From Actinomadura madurae (lineage in GTDB: Bacteria; Actinomycetota; Actinomycetes; Streptosporangiales; Streptosporangiaceae): 64,000 nt of DNA. This document shows, one piece after another, positions 16,846-25,698 of this stretch. A program made the position numbers and the translations under genes. Numbering within the stretch: position 1 is the first letter of the stretch; every line of letters starts with the position of its first letter. The stretch is taken from the NCBI RefSeq assembly GCF_900115095.1, contig NZ_FOVH01000026.1:1-64000 (forward strand), given 5' to 3'. The notes below the pieces were generated by a model. That model saw nothing but the letters and a program-made list of their open reading frames with translations, did no database searches and was not told the origin of the DNA.

Positions 16846-17826
16846 TCAGCGCTTGAAGACCTGGCTGTAGGTCTGCTGGAGATCGCTGATCGTCTTGGCG
16901 AACGGTTCGGGCCCGACGAACTCCTTGGGCACGTAGTTCTCCCCGATCGTCTTGATCACTTCGGGATCCCGCAGGGTCTCCTGCAGCGCCGTCTGGAGCT
17001 TGCGCGTCACCGCGGCCGGCATGCCCTTCGGGCCGGCGAGGCCGTCGATGCTGACGCTGAGCGTGAGGTTGGTGTACCCGAGTTCCTTGAACGTGGGGAC
17101 GTCGGGAAGGTAGGGCGCGCGCTCGGGCGAGGTGACCGCCAGCGCGCGGAGCTCGCCCGCGGAGATCCGCCGCAGCGTCTCCTTGCTGGCGTCGACGATC
17201 CCGGCGTCCACGTTCTTGCCGAGCAGCGCGGTCAGGGCGGGCGCCACGCCCTCGAACGGCACCGGTTTGATCGGCACCTTGTACTCGCGCTGCATGCGCT
17301 CGATCTCGATGTGCGCGGACACGGTCGCCCCCGCCGTCGCGATCTCGACGTCACCGGGCTCGGCACGCGCCGCGTCGAAGAGGTCCTTCGCGCTCTGGTA
17401 CCGGGAGCCGGTCGGGACGACCACGACGTTCGGCCCGCGGTACGTGACGCCGATGGGCTGGAACTTGTCCATCGTGTACCCGACGTTCTGCCGGGTCGAG
17501 CTGATGACCGCGAAGGGCAGGCTCAGGTCGCACAGCGTGTAGCCGTCGGGCTCGCCGCGCAGGACCTCGTTGTAGGCGTTCCCGCCGCCGGCGCCGGGCT
17601 TGTTCTCCACCACGACCGGCTTGTCCAGTCGCTTCTCCATGCCCTTGGCGATGGTCCTGACCAGCAGGTCGGTGGTGCCGCCGGCGGCGAACGGCACGAG
17701 GATCCGCACCTCCTTGGACGGGTAGTCCGCTCCGTCCGACCCGGAGGACCCGGCCCCCACCAGGCCGCAGGCGGCAGAGGAGAGCACCGCGCAGAGGACG
17801 GCGGCCATCCGGCTGCGTTTCTTCAT
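16846..17826 (-). CDS. tctC: Tripartite tricarboxylate transporter, binding lipoprotein TctC
   Basis: A 326-residue substrate-binding protein. A signal peptide with lipobox S-S-A-A-C gives a lipid-anchored extracellular protein after Cys cleavage. The mature part starts with Y-P-S-K-E-V-R-I-L-V-P-F-A-A-G-G-T-T-D, the Bug/TctC signature, and V-V-E-N-K-P-G-A-G-G. These proteins bind carboxylates, nicotinate-like rings, terephthalate or amides. Start: the ATG at 17826 is preferred because GGGAGG is better spaced than for the adjacent GTG. First gene of a tctC-tctB-tctA-amidohydrolase operon, with a 29-bp palindrome centred 65 bases upstream, presumably the IclR operator. Confidence 0.93.
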   Translation of the reverse strand: MKKRSRMAAVLCAVLSSAACGLVGAGSSGSDGADYPSKEVRILVPFAAGGTTDLLVRTIAKGMEKRLDKPVVVENKPGAGGGNAYNEVLRGEPDGYTLCDLSLPFAVISSTRQNVGYTMDKFQPIGVTYRGPNVVVVPTGSRYQSAKDLFDAARAEPGDVEIATAGATVSAHIEIERMQREYKVPIKPVPFEGVAPALTALLGKNVDAGIVDASKETLRRISAGELRALAVTSPERAPYLPDVPTFKELGYTNLTLSVSIDGLAGPKGMPAAVTRKLQTALQETLRDPEVIKTIGENYVPKEFVGPEPFAKTISDLQQTYSQVFKR

Positions 17827-17876
17827 CACGCCTCCCGTGGTTCGCGCCGGGGCGTCCCCCCGGAGCGTCCATTCAC

Positions 17877-17905
17877 CACATTGTGGTTACGCTAACCACG
17901 ATGTG
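17877..17905. promoter_or_regulatory. 29-bp palindromic operator upstream of tctC
   Basis: Arms CACATTGTGGTTA and TAACCACGATGTG (12 of 13 complementary) with a 3-base spacer. The same layout, with the same right arm, occurs at 19088-19118 in front of the ThDP enzyme gene. The nearby divergent IclR gene is the obvious regulator, placing import and catabolism under one control. Confidence 0.75.
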
Positions 17906-18205
17906 TGCGGACACTATGCGCGAGTCGGACGACGCCTGTCAATGGCCCGGCGCACCGGAAATGCGCGATGGCGTGCGGAGAAGCGCTGGTGACGGGAAGC
18001 CGGACGCGGCCACGACGGCATGCCGACGCCAGGGAGACGCGGCGAAGGTGAGGCGCGGCGAAGGTGAGGCGCGGCGAAGGTGAGGCGCGGCGACGGAGAG
18101 GCGCGGCGAAGGAGAGGCGGGACGTGTCCGCGCCGCCGGTCCGGCGACGTCGGTGGTGTCAGGGCGCGGGCGCCGGCGGGATCGGGGGTGGATGTCGGGG
18201 TGGGG
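17906..18205. other. Gene-free stretch between tctC promoter and IclR gene
   Basis: About 300 bases with no credible gene. It holds the 16-bp tandem array at 18038-18117; open frames across it owe their length to the repeat. Confidence 0.6.
18038..18117. repeat. Five 16-bp tandem repeats
   Basis: Five direct copies of CGCGGCGAAGGTGAGG; the first three are identical, the last two carry changes in the GGTGAGG part. There are no spacers between units, so this is not a CRISPR array. It lies downstream of the IclR gene. Confidence 0.85.
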
Positions 18206-18985
18206 TCAGGCGGGCCGGGGGTACGGGCCGCTGTAGGCCAGGCCGCGGCTGATGCTCTCGCCGGCGGCCATGACCGCGGCCGTCAGCTCCGGCAGGCGGT
18301 CGTCGGCCAGCCGGCCGACCACGCCGCTGACGCTGACACCGGCGATCGCGTGGTCGCCGTGCACGCCGAAGACGGGGGCCCCGACCGCGCCGGTCTCCGG
18401 CAGGAACTCGCCCCGGCTGACGCAGTAGCCGGCCTCGCGGATCTCCTGGAGCCTGTCCCGCAGCGCCGGCCGCCGGTCCGGCTCGAGCCGCGCCAGCACG
18501 GACTCCTGGAGCTCCGCGTCGCCGAACGCGAGCAGCGCGAGGCTGGATCCGCCCCGGTCGTAGGGGAGCCGGCCCCCCTCGTAGAGGGCCTGGCTGACCA
18601 CGGGGTAGGAGCCGACGACCCGGATGAGGCAGACGGCCGCGTCGTCCCGCTGCACCACGAGGTTGGTCGAGTCGCCGGTCTTCGCCGACAGCTCGACCAG
18701 GACGGGGTGGGCGACGTCGCGGATGCTGAGCCGCTGCCGGGTCAGCGCGCCCAGTTCCAGGAGCGTCAGGCCCAGGCGGTAGCTGACGCGCGACGAGTCC
18801 TCGCGTTCCAGCAGCCCGTGGCGGACGAGGGTCTCGCAGATCCGCACGACGGTCGTCCGGCTCTCCCCGACGGTCTCGACCAGATCGGCCGGGGTGACCC
18901 GCTCGCGTTCCCGGAGTACCTGCAGGATCGCCGCGGCCTTGTCGAGAACCTTGATCGTCCCGATCTTCCCCGGATCCATCGACAT
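18206..18985 (-). CDS. IclR family transcriptional regulator of the tct/ThDP cluster
   Basis: A 259-residue IclR protein: winged helix with T-P-A-D-L-V-E-T-V-G-E-S-R-T-T-V-V-R, then an effector domain with G-G-R-L-P-Y-D-R-G-G-S-S-L-A-L-L and a long C-terminal half. I use ATG 18985, which has GAAAGGTG four bases upstream; the frame is open to 19066. It lies between the tctC operon and the ThDP-enzyme operon, and near-identical palindromes occur ahead of each. A single half-site of the motif (CACATCGTGGTC, 19031-19042) also lies between this start and the divergent operon, consistent with autoregulation. Confidence 0.9.
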   Translation of the reverse strand: MSMDPGKIGTIKVLDKAAAILQVLRERERVTPADLVETVGESRTTVVRICETLVRHGLLEREDSSRVSYRLGLTLLELGALTRQRLSIRDVAHPVLVELSAKTGDSTNLVVQRDDAAVCLIRVVGSYPVVSQALYEGGRLPYDRGGSSLALLAFGDAELQESVLARLEPDRRPALRDRLQEIREAGYCVSRGEFLPETGAVGAPVFGVHGDHAIAGVSVSGVVGRLADDRLPELTAAVMAAGESISRGLAYSGPYPRPA

Positions 18986-19030
18986 CGCGGCACCTTTCAC
19001 CACTGCGCACTGGCCCCTCCCGTCGATCAC

Positions 19031-19042
19031 CACATCGTGGTC
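19031..19042. promoter_or_regulatory. Half-site of the IclR operator motif
   Basis: CACATCGTGGTC matches the left arm of the tctC palindrome at 10 of 12 positions but lacks a matching right arm at the 3-base spacing. It lies 46 bases from the IclR start. Confidence 0.45.
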
Positions 19043-19087
19043 GGCGTGTTCATGAGGGTTGACCACACCCTACTCAGCTCCCTATGT

Positions 19088-19118
19088 TCAGATTAAGGTC
19101 ATCGTAACCATGATGTGA
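19088..19118. promoter_or_regulatory. IclR operator upstream of the ThDP enzyme operon
   Basis: Right arm TAACCATGATGTGA is well conserved with the tctC site; left arm TCAGATTAAGGTCA pairs at 10 of 14 positions; spacer is 3 bases, as in the tctC site. It ends 22 bases before the GTG of the ThDP gene, a position suited to repression or to activation overlapping the -10 region. Confidence 0.65.
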
Positions 19119-19140
19119 ATAACTCTTCCAGGAGCATGCC

Positions 19141-20862
19141 GTGCATGTAGGTGAGCGCCTCGCCGCGCTACTGGTCAACGCCGGGGTACGGCGCGTCTTC
19201 GGCGTCCCGGGCGGGCAGACGACGCCGCTCTACCACGGGATCGCCGGGCAGCATGGCGTGATCAGTCACACACTGATGCGGGACGAGCGCAGCGCCGCGT
19301 TCGCCGCCGACGCGTACGCGCGGATGTCCGGGAGGGTCGGCGTGTGCGACGCGACCGTGGGGCCCGGCGTCAGCAACCTGGTGTCCGGCCTCCTGGAGGC
19401 CTACACCAGCTCCGTCCCGATGCTGGCGATCATCGCCGACATCCCGCGGCACTGGGAGACCCGGCGCCGGTTCGGGTCCGCCTCCCAGGGCTTCGAGCAG
19501 CGCTCGTACCTCGAACCGTGCGTGAAGTACTACGGCCGGGTCGAGCTGCCCGAGAACCTCGACGGGCTGCTGGCCGCGGCGCTGCGGATCGCGACGTCGG
19601 GGCGGCCCGGCCCGGTCGTCCTGGAGATCCCCGACGACGTGTTCTCGGCGGACTACCCGGAGCCTCCGCACGGGTCTTCAGCCGTCACCCCGCTGAGCAC
19701 CGTCTACCCGCAGTCGCGCACGAGCCCCGATCCCGCCGCGGTGGAGGGCGCCGTGGAACTGCTGCGCCACAGCCGCAAGCCGCTGCTGCTCGCCGGAGGC
19801 GGGGCGCTGAGCGCCGGAGCCGGCGACGAGGTCCGGCGGCTGGCCGAGCGCCTGGGAGCGCTCGTGGCCACGACGCTGAACGGCAAGGGCGTGCTCTCCG
19901 AGCACCATCCGCTGGCCGTCGGCCCCGCGGGGACCTTCGGGCTGCCGCTGGTGAACGAGCTGCTGGCCGAGGCCGACTGCGTGGTGTTCATCGGGACCAA
20001 GGCCGCCCAGAGCGCCACCTTGAACTGGACGCTGCCGCCGCCGGGGACACCGATCGTCCACCTCGACCTGGACGCGACGGAGATCGGGCGGAACTTCCCG
20101 CAGAGCCTCGGGCTGGAGTGCGACGCCAAGCTCGGCGCCCGGGCGCTCGCCGACGCCCTGCCGGAGCGCGGCCCCGGGGACTGGGACCTGGAACGGGTCC
20201 GCCGGCTGGCCGAGGAGTGGTGGCGGGGAACCCCCGGGGACGGCGTGGACGGGGACGGCGCCGTGAAGCCGCAGGCGGTGATGCGGACCCTCAGCGCGGT
20301 CATGGCCCCGGACGACGTCCTGGTCACCGACGCCAGCCTGTCCTCCGGCTGGGGCGCCGCGCACTGGCGCGCCCCCCGGGCCGGCCGGGCCTTCGTGGCC
20401 CCGCGCGGCCTGGCCGGGCTCGGCTGGGGCCTGCCGGCGGCGATCGGCAGCGCGCTGGCGCTCCGGGACGCCGGCTCCGCCGCCCGGGTGTACTGCGTCG
20501 CCGGGGACGGCGGGTGGGCCTACTCCCAGTCGGAGCTGGAGACGCTCGCCCGATTGCGCCTCCCGGTCGTGGCGACGGTGCTGAACAACTCGGTGCTCGC
20601 CTGGACGCGGCACTCGGCCGCGCAGCGGTACCCGGGCAGCGAGCCCATCTCGCAGGACTTCACGGACGTGGACTTCGCTGCCGCAGCCGTCGCCATGGGC
20701 ACCCTCGCGCACCGGTGCACGACGCCGGACCAGTTCGCGGAGGCCGCGACGAAGGCCGCCGCCGACCACACCGGCGGCCCGGTCGTGCTCGAAGTCATCT
20801 CGTCCAAGACTGAGACCCCGGTCCTGAAACCCAAGGGCCGGCAGACCGCGACCGCGTACTGA
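19141..20862 (+). CDS. Thiamine-diphosphate-dependent enzyme, acetolactate synthase-like
   Basis: A 573-residue three-domain ThDP enzyme (PYR, central, PP domains). The cofactor-activating Glu49 lies in R-D-E-R-S-A-A-F-A-A-D-A-Y-A-R, and the ThDP motif G-D-G (455-457) ... N-N (482-483) is intact. The protein resembles acetolactate synthases, sulfoacetaldehyde acetyltransferases and benzoylformate decarboxylases, but no small regulatory subunit is adjacent, so a catabolic lyase or decarboxylase role is favoured. GTG start eight bases after AGGAG. First gene of a four-gene operon that continues with aminotransferase, amidase and SDR, controlled by the adjacent IclR. Confidence 0.9.
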   Translation: MHVGERLAALLVNAGVRRVFGVPGGQTTPLYHGIAGQHGVISHTLMRDERSAAFAADAYARMSGRVGVCDATVGPGVSNLVSGLLEAYTSSVPMLAIIADIPRHWETRRRFGSASQGFEQRSYLEPCVKYYGRVELPENLDGLLAAALRIATSGRPGPVVLEIPDDVFSADYPEPPHGSSAVTPLSTVYPQSRTSPDPAAVEGAVELLRHSRKPLLLAGGGALSAGAGDEVRRLAERLGALVATTLNGKGVLSEHHPLAVGPAGTFGLPLVNELLAEADCVVFIGTKAAQSATLNWTLPPPGTPIVHLDLDATEIGRNFPQSLGLECDAKLGARALADALPERGPGDWDLERVRRLAEEWWRGTPGDGVDGDGAVKPQAVMRTLSAVMAPDDVLVTDASLSSGWGAAHWRAPRAGRAFVAPRGLAGLGWGLPAAIGSALALRDAGSAARVYCVAGDGGWAYSQSELETLARLRLPVVATVLNNSVLAWTRHSAAQRYPGSEPISQDFTDVDFAAAAVAMGTLAHRCTTPDQFAEAATKAAADHTGGPVVLEVISSKTETPVLKPKGRQTATAY

Positions 20863-20882
20863 GACCCCACGCCGGACATGCC

Positions 20883-20927
20883 GAGCCGCGAACACGCGAG
20901 CCGAGAACACGCGAGCCGAGAACACGC
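20883..20927. repeat. Three 15-bp tandem repeats in the intergenic region
   Basis: Three direct copies of GAGCCGAGAACACGC, the first with one change, fill most of the 80-base gap between the ThDP gene and the aminotransferase. Function unknown. Confidence 0.8.
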
Positions 20928-20942
20928 GACAGGGAGCGACCG

Positions 20943-22226
20943 ATGACCGACGACCGCATAGATGACGGCGGCGACGCGACCGCCGGGCTGCGTCCGCGGG
21001 CCCTGGACGTGGCCCCGGGCGGGGTGCATTCCAACGCCCGCCTCGGCCACGCCGGGATGTTCTTCGAACGGGGGAGCGGGGCGTACCTGTGGGACGTGGC
21101 GGGCCGGCGGTACATCGACTACGTCCTCGGCCGAGGCCCCAGCATGCTCGGGCACGCGCCGCCCGCCGTGCTCAAGGCCGCGACCGCCGCCGCGGAGTCG
21201 GGGATGAGCCTCGGATCCCAGCACCCGCTGGAAGTGCAGGCCGCGGAGAAGCTGCGGGCCCTGCTGAAGTGGCCGGAGATGCTGCGGTTCACCACGACCG
21301 GCAGCGAGGCCGCCGAGCTGGCCCTCCGCGTTGCGCGGGCGCACACCGGCCGCCAGGAGATCGTGCGGTTCGAGAACCACTACCACGGCTGGCTGGTGGA
21401 CGACGCCCCGTCGCCCGGCGGCGACCAGGCGGCGGGGCGATGGCCGGCCGGCGTGGACCCCTGGACCCACGTGCTGCCCTGGAACGACGAGGACGCCCTG
21501 AGAACGCTGCTGGAGCGCCGCGGCTCCCGCGTGGCCGCAGTGATCATGGAGCCGGTGATGGTCAACCACCGCGGCACTCTCCCGGCGCCCGGCTACCTGG
21601 AGGCGTGCCGGCGCCTCACGCGGGCGTGCGGGGCGCAGCTGGTCTTCGACGAGATCGTCACCGGCGCCCGGCTGGCGCCCGGCGGGGCGGCCGAGGTGTT
21701 CGGCGTCGTCCCGGACCTCGCCACCTACGCCAAGGGCATCGCCTCGGGCTGGCCCGTGGCGGCGGTGGCCGGGCACCGCGCCGCCCTCGCCAGGGTCGAG
21801 GACGGAACGGTCAACCACCGCGGCACTTACAACGGCTCGACCGCGAGCATGGCCGCCGTCGTGGCCACGGTGGACGCCATCGCCGACGGCGGCGTCCACC
21901 GGCACATCGAGGAGGTCGGGTCGCGCCTGATGTCGGGATTGTCGGAGGTCGCCGGGAAGGCCGGAGTCCGGTTGCGCGTCCGCGGCTTCCCGGCGGCCTT
22001 CCACGTCGCCCTGGTCGACCGCGACCCCGGCGACCCCTGGGACGAGACGGTGCCGCCGGACATGCCGCGCTACCAGCGGCTCGTGGAGGGCCTGCTGGGA
22101 CGGGGAGTCTGGGCCAGCGCCCGCGGCAACTGGTACCTGTCGGCCGCGCACACCCATGACGACGTCGCGGCCACGCTCGACGTGTTCCGCGAGGCGCTCG
22201 CGGATATCGCCGCGGACGAGCGATGA
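20943..22226 (+). CDS. Class-III PLP aminotransferase / glutamate-1-semialdehyde aminomutase-like
   Basis: A 427-residue fold-type I PLP enzyme. Seen: the T-G-S-E-A-A-E-L-A phosphate-binding segment, H-Y-H-G-W, the D-E-I-V-T cofactor Asp and the Schiff-base Lys264 in Y-A-K-G-I-A-S-G. The overall image is the GSA-aminomutase branch, but the gene is not near heme-biosynthesis genes, so an omega-aminotransferase or amino-mutase acting in catabolism is more likely. It overlaps the amidase by four bases (ATGA). Together with the amidase it suggests a pathway that releases and then transfers an amino group. Confidence 0.9.
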   Translation: MTDDRIDDGGDATAGLRPRALDVAPGGVHSNARLGHAGMFFERGSGAYLWDVAGRRYIDYVLGRGPSMLGHAPPAVLKAATAAAESGMSLGSQHPLEVQAAEKLRALLKWPEMLRFTTTGSEAAELALRVARAHTGRQEIVRFENHYHGWLVDDAPSPGGDQAAGRWPAGVDPWTHVLPWNDEDALRTLLERRGSRVAAVIMEPVMVNHRGTLPAPGYLEACRRLTRACGAQLVFDEIVTGARLAPGGAAEVFGVVPDLATYAKGIASGWPVAAVAGHRAALARVEDGTVNHRGTYNGSTASMAAVVATVDAIADGGVHRHIEEVGSRLMSGLSEVAGKAGVRLRVRGFPAAFHVALVDRDPGDPWDETVPPDMPRYQRLVEGLLGRGVWASARGNWYLSAAHTHDDVAATLDVFREALADIAADER

Positions 22227-23623
22227 GCACGGACCTGTGGCGGCTGCCCGCCAACGAGGCCGGCGCGCTCATAGCGGCAGGGCTGCTCTCCCCGGTCGAG
22301 CTCACCGAGGCCCTCCTCCAGCGCATCGACGATCTCAACCCGCACCTCAACGCGTTCCTCACCGTCACGCCGGAACGGGCCCGCCGGGACGCCAAGGAGG
22401 CGGAGACGCGCGCCTTGAACGGGGAGCGTCTCGGCCCGCTCGACGGCGTCCCGCACTCGGTCAAGGACCTGGAGCCCACCGCCGGGATCCGCACCACCGG
22501 CGGCTCGCTGTGGAACAAGGACCACGTCCCCGACCACGACTCGCTGGTCGCCGCGCGGCTGCGCGCCACCGGCTCACCCCTGCTGGGCAAGACGAACACG
22601 CCGCAGGCGGGCTACAAGGACATGACCGACAACCTGCTGGGCCCGCCCGCCAGGAACCCCTGGGACCTCACCCGCACCCCGGGCGGCTCCTCGGGCGGCG
22701 CGGCCGCGGCGGTCGCCGCCGGGCTCGGCCCGCTGGCGCAGGGCGGGGACGGCGCGGGCTCGGTGCGCATCCCCGCCGCGCACTGCGGGGTGGTGGGGTT
22801 CAAGCCGTCCAACGGGCTGATCCCCAAATGGCCGAGCAACGACTGGTACGCCGCTCTGGCGACCGCCGGCCCGCTCACCACCACCGTGACCGACGCCGCC
22901 CTCATGCTCAACGCGCTCGCGGGCCCCGACCGGCGGGACCCGCAGTCGATCGACCGTGAACCGCCCGACTTCGTCGCGGCCTGCCGCGGTTCCGTGCGGG
23001 GCCTGCGCGTCGCCTGGAGCCCCGACCTCGGCCACGCCACCGTGGCACCGGACGTCGCCGAGGCCACACGGCGGGCCGCCCTGGTCTTCGAGCGGCTCGG
23101 GGCCTCCGTGGAGGAGGTGCCGATCGGCTGGGGGACGCTCGCCCGGGAGATCATCGAACCCACCTGGGGGATCCATTTCGTCGCCCGCTTCGCGGAGAAG
23201 GCGGAGGAACGTCCCGACTGGATCGAGTCGAGCCTGCTGGCCTTCGTCCAGGACGGGCACGCGCGCAGCGCCCTCGAATACCGGCGGCTCCTCGCCCGCC
23301 GCGCCGAGCTCTACGATCGCGTGCGGCAGTTGTTCGACACCTACGACCTGCTGCTCACCCCCACCATGCCGATCACCGCGTGGCCGGCCGAGGGGGAGCC
23401 GGAGATCCCGCTGTTCGAGCGGCTGCCCTTCACCTACCCGTTCAACCTCACCGGGCATCCGGCGGCCAGCGTCCCCTGCGGCCTGGACGGCGGCGGGCTG
23501 CCCGTGGGCCTGCAGATCGTCGCCGACCGGCATCGTGACGACCGGGTGATGGCGGCGGCGGCGCGGTTCGAGGAGGCGCAGCCCTGGACGGCGCACGCTC
23601 CGCACCCCGGGCGGCCGCGATGA
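22223..23623 (+). CDS. Amidase, amidase-signature family
   Basis: A 466-residue amidase with the full Ser-cisSer-Lys triad: Lys81 in S-V-K-D-L, cis-Ser156 in G-G-S-S-G-G, and the nucleophile Ser180 in G-A-G-S-V-R-I-P. It hydrolyses a carboxamide to acid and ammonia or amine in the cytoplasm. It is not GatA: there is no gatC or gatB nearby and the gene is embedded in a catabolic operon, coupled by ATGA overlaps to both neighbours. The imported Tct substrate may be an amide, or the amide may be an intermediate. Confidence 0.92.
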   Translation: MSTDLWRLPANEAGALIAAGLLSPVELTEALLQRIDDLNPHLNAFLTVTPERARRDAKEAETRALNGERLGPLDGVPHSVKDLEPTAGIRTTGGSLWNKDHVPDHDSLVAARLRATGSPLLGKTNTPQAGYKDMTDNLLGPPARNPWDLTRTPGGSSGGAAAAVAAGLGPLAQGGDGAGSVRIPAAHCGVVGFKPSNGLIPKWPSNDWYAALATAGPLTTTVTDAALMLNALAGPDRRDPQSIDREPPDFVAACRGSVRGLRVAWSPDLGHATVAPDVAEATRRAALVFERLGASVEEVPIGWGTLAREIIEPTWGIHFVARFAEKAEERPDWIESSLLAFVQDGHARSALEYRRLLARRAELYDRVRQLFDTYDLLLTPTMPITAWPAEGEPEIPLFERLPFTYPFNLTGHPAASVPCGLDGGGLPVGLQIVADRHRDDRVMAAAARFEEAQPWTAHAPHPGRPR

Positions 23624-24354
23624 GCAGGCACGCCCTGGTGGCGGGCGCGTCCAGCGGCATCGGGGCCGCCGTCGCGCAGACCCTCCTGGAGGCCGGCTGG
23701 CACGTCACGATCGCGGCCCGCCGGCTGGACGTGCTGACCGCCCTCGCGGACCGGTTCGGCCCCGCCTGCGTCCCCGCCGCCCTGGACGTCACGGACCAGG
23801 AGTCGGTCGACCGCCTCGCCCGGTCCCTCCGGAACGGGCCTGCGGACCTGCACGCGCTGGTCAACTGCGCCGGCCACGACGTCGGCGGCCGTACCCCCTT
23901 CCACCGTTCCGACATCGACGACGCCCTCTCGGTGCTGCACACCAACGCCGCGGGGCTGCTCCGTCTCACGCACGCGCTGCTGCCGGTACTGGCCGAGACG
24001 GATCCGGCGGACGTGGTCAACATCGGATCGGTCAACGGCGTCCGCCCCGCCGCCGGGCTCGCCGCCTACAGCGCCAGCAAGTCCGCGGTGCACGGCTTCA
24101 CCGCCGCGCTCCGCGAGGAATGCGCCGACCTCGGCATCCGCGTGACCGAGGTGCTCCCAGGCATGACGCGGACCGGCTTCGCCGCCACGCGCTGGCGCGG
24201 CGACCAGGACAAGGCCGCCGCCTACTACGACTCCTATCCCGCCTTGCTCGACCCCGGCGACGTGGCGAGCGCGGTGCGGTTCGCCCTGGACCAGCCCCCG
24301 GGAGTCTGCTGCACCGAGATCACCATCACCCCGTTCCCCGTCCGCCAACGCTGA
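23620..24354 (+). CDS. Short-chain dehydrogenase/reductase (SDR)
   Basis: A 244-residue classical SDR with V-A-G-A-S-S-G-I-G (cofactor), N-C-A-G-H, N-I-G-S and the active-site Y150-S-A-S-K154. The A-A-R-R after strand two points to NADP(H). It overlaps the amidase stop by four bases and closes the operon that starts at 19141. It probably interconverts an alcohol and a carbonyl of the same pathway. Confidence 0.9.
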   Translation: MSRHALVAGASSGIGAAVAQTLLEAGWHVTIAARRLDVLTALADRFGPACVPAALDVTDQESVDRLARSLRNGPADLHALVNCAGHDVGGRTPFHRSDIDDALSVLHTNAAGLLRLTHALLPVLAETDPADVVNIGSVNGVRPAAGLAAYSASKSAVHGFTAALREECADLGIRVTEVLPGMTRTGFAATRWRGDQDKAAAYYDSYPALLDPGDVASAVRFALDQPPGVCCTEITITPFPVRQR

Positions 24355-24407
24355 CGCAGGCGGCGGCCACAGAGGGCCGCAGCGGATCACGGGTCACAGG
24401 CAGACAG

Positions 24408-25631
24408 ATGCGGAACAATCAGGAAGTGATCTATACAGACGCGTTCTTCCGTGATCCGCACCCGGTGTACGCGCGCCTTCGGGAGGAGGCGCCCGTCTTG
24501 AAGATGAAGGATCCGAACGGGCTCGCGTACTGGCTGATCACACGGTACGACGAGGCCCGCGCCGCGCTCGCCGACGAGCGGCTGTCCAAGGACCCGCGCC
24601 GTGCCTGGGACGCTCTGCGCGCGGCGGGGATCGTGTCCGGAGAGCCGCAGGACGCGACGTTCGACCTGCACAGCGTCGATCCGCCCGAGCACACCCGGCT
24701 GCGCGACCTCGTCACCCGGGCGTTCACCCCGGGCCGGGTGGCCGGGCTCGAACCGCGCGTGCGGGAGATCACCGACGGGCTGCTCGACGCGATGGCGGCC
24801 GGGGACACGGCCGACCTGATCGGGGACTTCGCCTACCCGCTGTCGCTCACCGTCATCAGCGAGCTGGTCGGCGTGCCCGCGCCGGACCTGGACGACTTCC
24901 GCGTCTGGGTGACCGCGGCGCTGACGCCCCGATTCGTGCGCGATCCGGTGATGTCACGCGAAGAGGGCGGCCGGCGACTGCGCGAGTACGTCACCGACCT
25001 GGTCGCCGCCAAGGCCGCGGCGGAAGGGGCGGACGCGCCCGACCTGCTCAGTGCCCTGCTGACCGCGCACGAACGGGACGGACGCCTGTCCTCGGCCGAG
25101 GTGGTCGCGCTGACCCAGCAACTGCTCTTCGCCGGTCACGAGCCGACGACCAACCTCATCGGCAACGGCATGGCGGCGCTGTTCCGGAATCCCGGCCAGC
25201 TGCGCCTGCTGCGGGACCGTCCCGACCTGCTGCCGGCGGCGATCGAGGAACTGCTGCGCTACGACGGGCCGACCGCGCGCGCCTCGCCGCGCTACGCCGT
25301 CGAGGACATCGAGATCGGCGGGGTCACGATCCCGGAGGGGGCGGTGGTCATCGTCGGGCTGGCCGCCGCCAACCGCGATCCCGGCGCGTTCGACGATCCC
25401 GACCGCCTCGACCTCACGCGCGACGGCCGAGCCCACGTGGCCTTCGGGCACGGGATCCACCGCTGCCTCGGCGTGCCGCTGGCCCGCCTGGAGGGCCGGA
25501 TCGCGCTGGGGTCCCTGCTGGCCAGATTCCCCGGCATCGCGCTCGACCGTCCGCACGACGAGCTCGCCTGGCTGCCCTTCCCCGTCTTCCGGGGACTGCG
25601 GTCACTGCCCGTCCGGCTCACCGGCCGATGA
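24408..25631 (+). CDS. Cytochrome P450
   Basis: A 407-residue soluble class-I bacterial P450. Seen: I-helix oxygen-binding motif A-G-H-E-P-T-T-N, the K-helix E-E-L-L-R, and the heme loop F-G-H-G-I-H-R-C353-L-G. Electron-donor genes (ferredoxin, reductase) are not adjacent, so it must use partners encoded elsewhere, possibly those at 37-39 kb, though that is only a guess. The ATG at 24408 is used; the frame extends upstream into the SDR gene without homology. It starts 53 bases after the SDR operon and may be read with it. Confidence 0.93.
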   Translation: MRNNQEVIYTDAFFRDPHPVYARLREEAPVLKMKDPNGLAYWLITRYDEARAALADERLSKDPRRAWDALRAAGIVSGEPQDATFDLHSVDPPEHTRLRDLVTRAFTPGRVAGLEPRVREITDGLLDAMAAGDTADLIGDFAYPLSLTVISELVGVPAPDLDDFRVWVTAALTPRFVRDPVMSREEGGRRLREYVTDLVAAKAAAEGADAPDLLSALLTAHERDGRLSSAEVVALTQQLLFAGHEPTTNLIGNGMAALFRNPGQLRLLRDRPDLLPAAIEELLRYDGPTARASPRYAVEDIEIGGVTIPEGAVVIVGLAAANRDPGAFDDPDRLDLTRDGRAHVAFGHGIHRCLGVPLARLEGRIALGSLLARFPGIALDRPHDELAWLPFPVFRGLRSLPVRLTGR

Positions 25632-25686
25632 CAGAGGTTCTCCCGAACCGCCATGTGCGCGATTGACAAGCCACGGGCGCGCTTTT

Positions 25687-25698
25687 CATATCGATATG
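25687..25698. promoter_or_regulatory. Perfect 12-bp palindrome in an AT-rich promoter region
   Basis: CATATCGATATG is a perfect palindrome in the AT-rich gap before the M28 peptidase gene. It could be an operator; no matching copy was seen elsewhere in the window. Confidence 0.3.

Noticed and set aside
18038-18117. Possible CRISPR array
   Set aside because: Units are 16 bp and directly adjacent with no spacers, and no cas genes are present.
19141-20862. Acetolactate synthase of isoleucine/valine synthesis
   Set aside because: No small subunit or ilv genes are near and the gene is in a catabolic operon with an IclR operator.
24120-24407. N-terminal extension of the P450
   Set aside because: The stretch overlaps the SDR gene in another frame and has no P450 homology; ATG 24408 gives the normal length.
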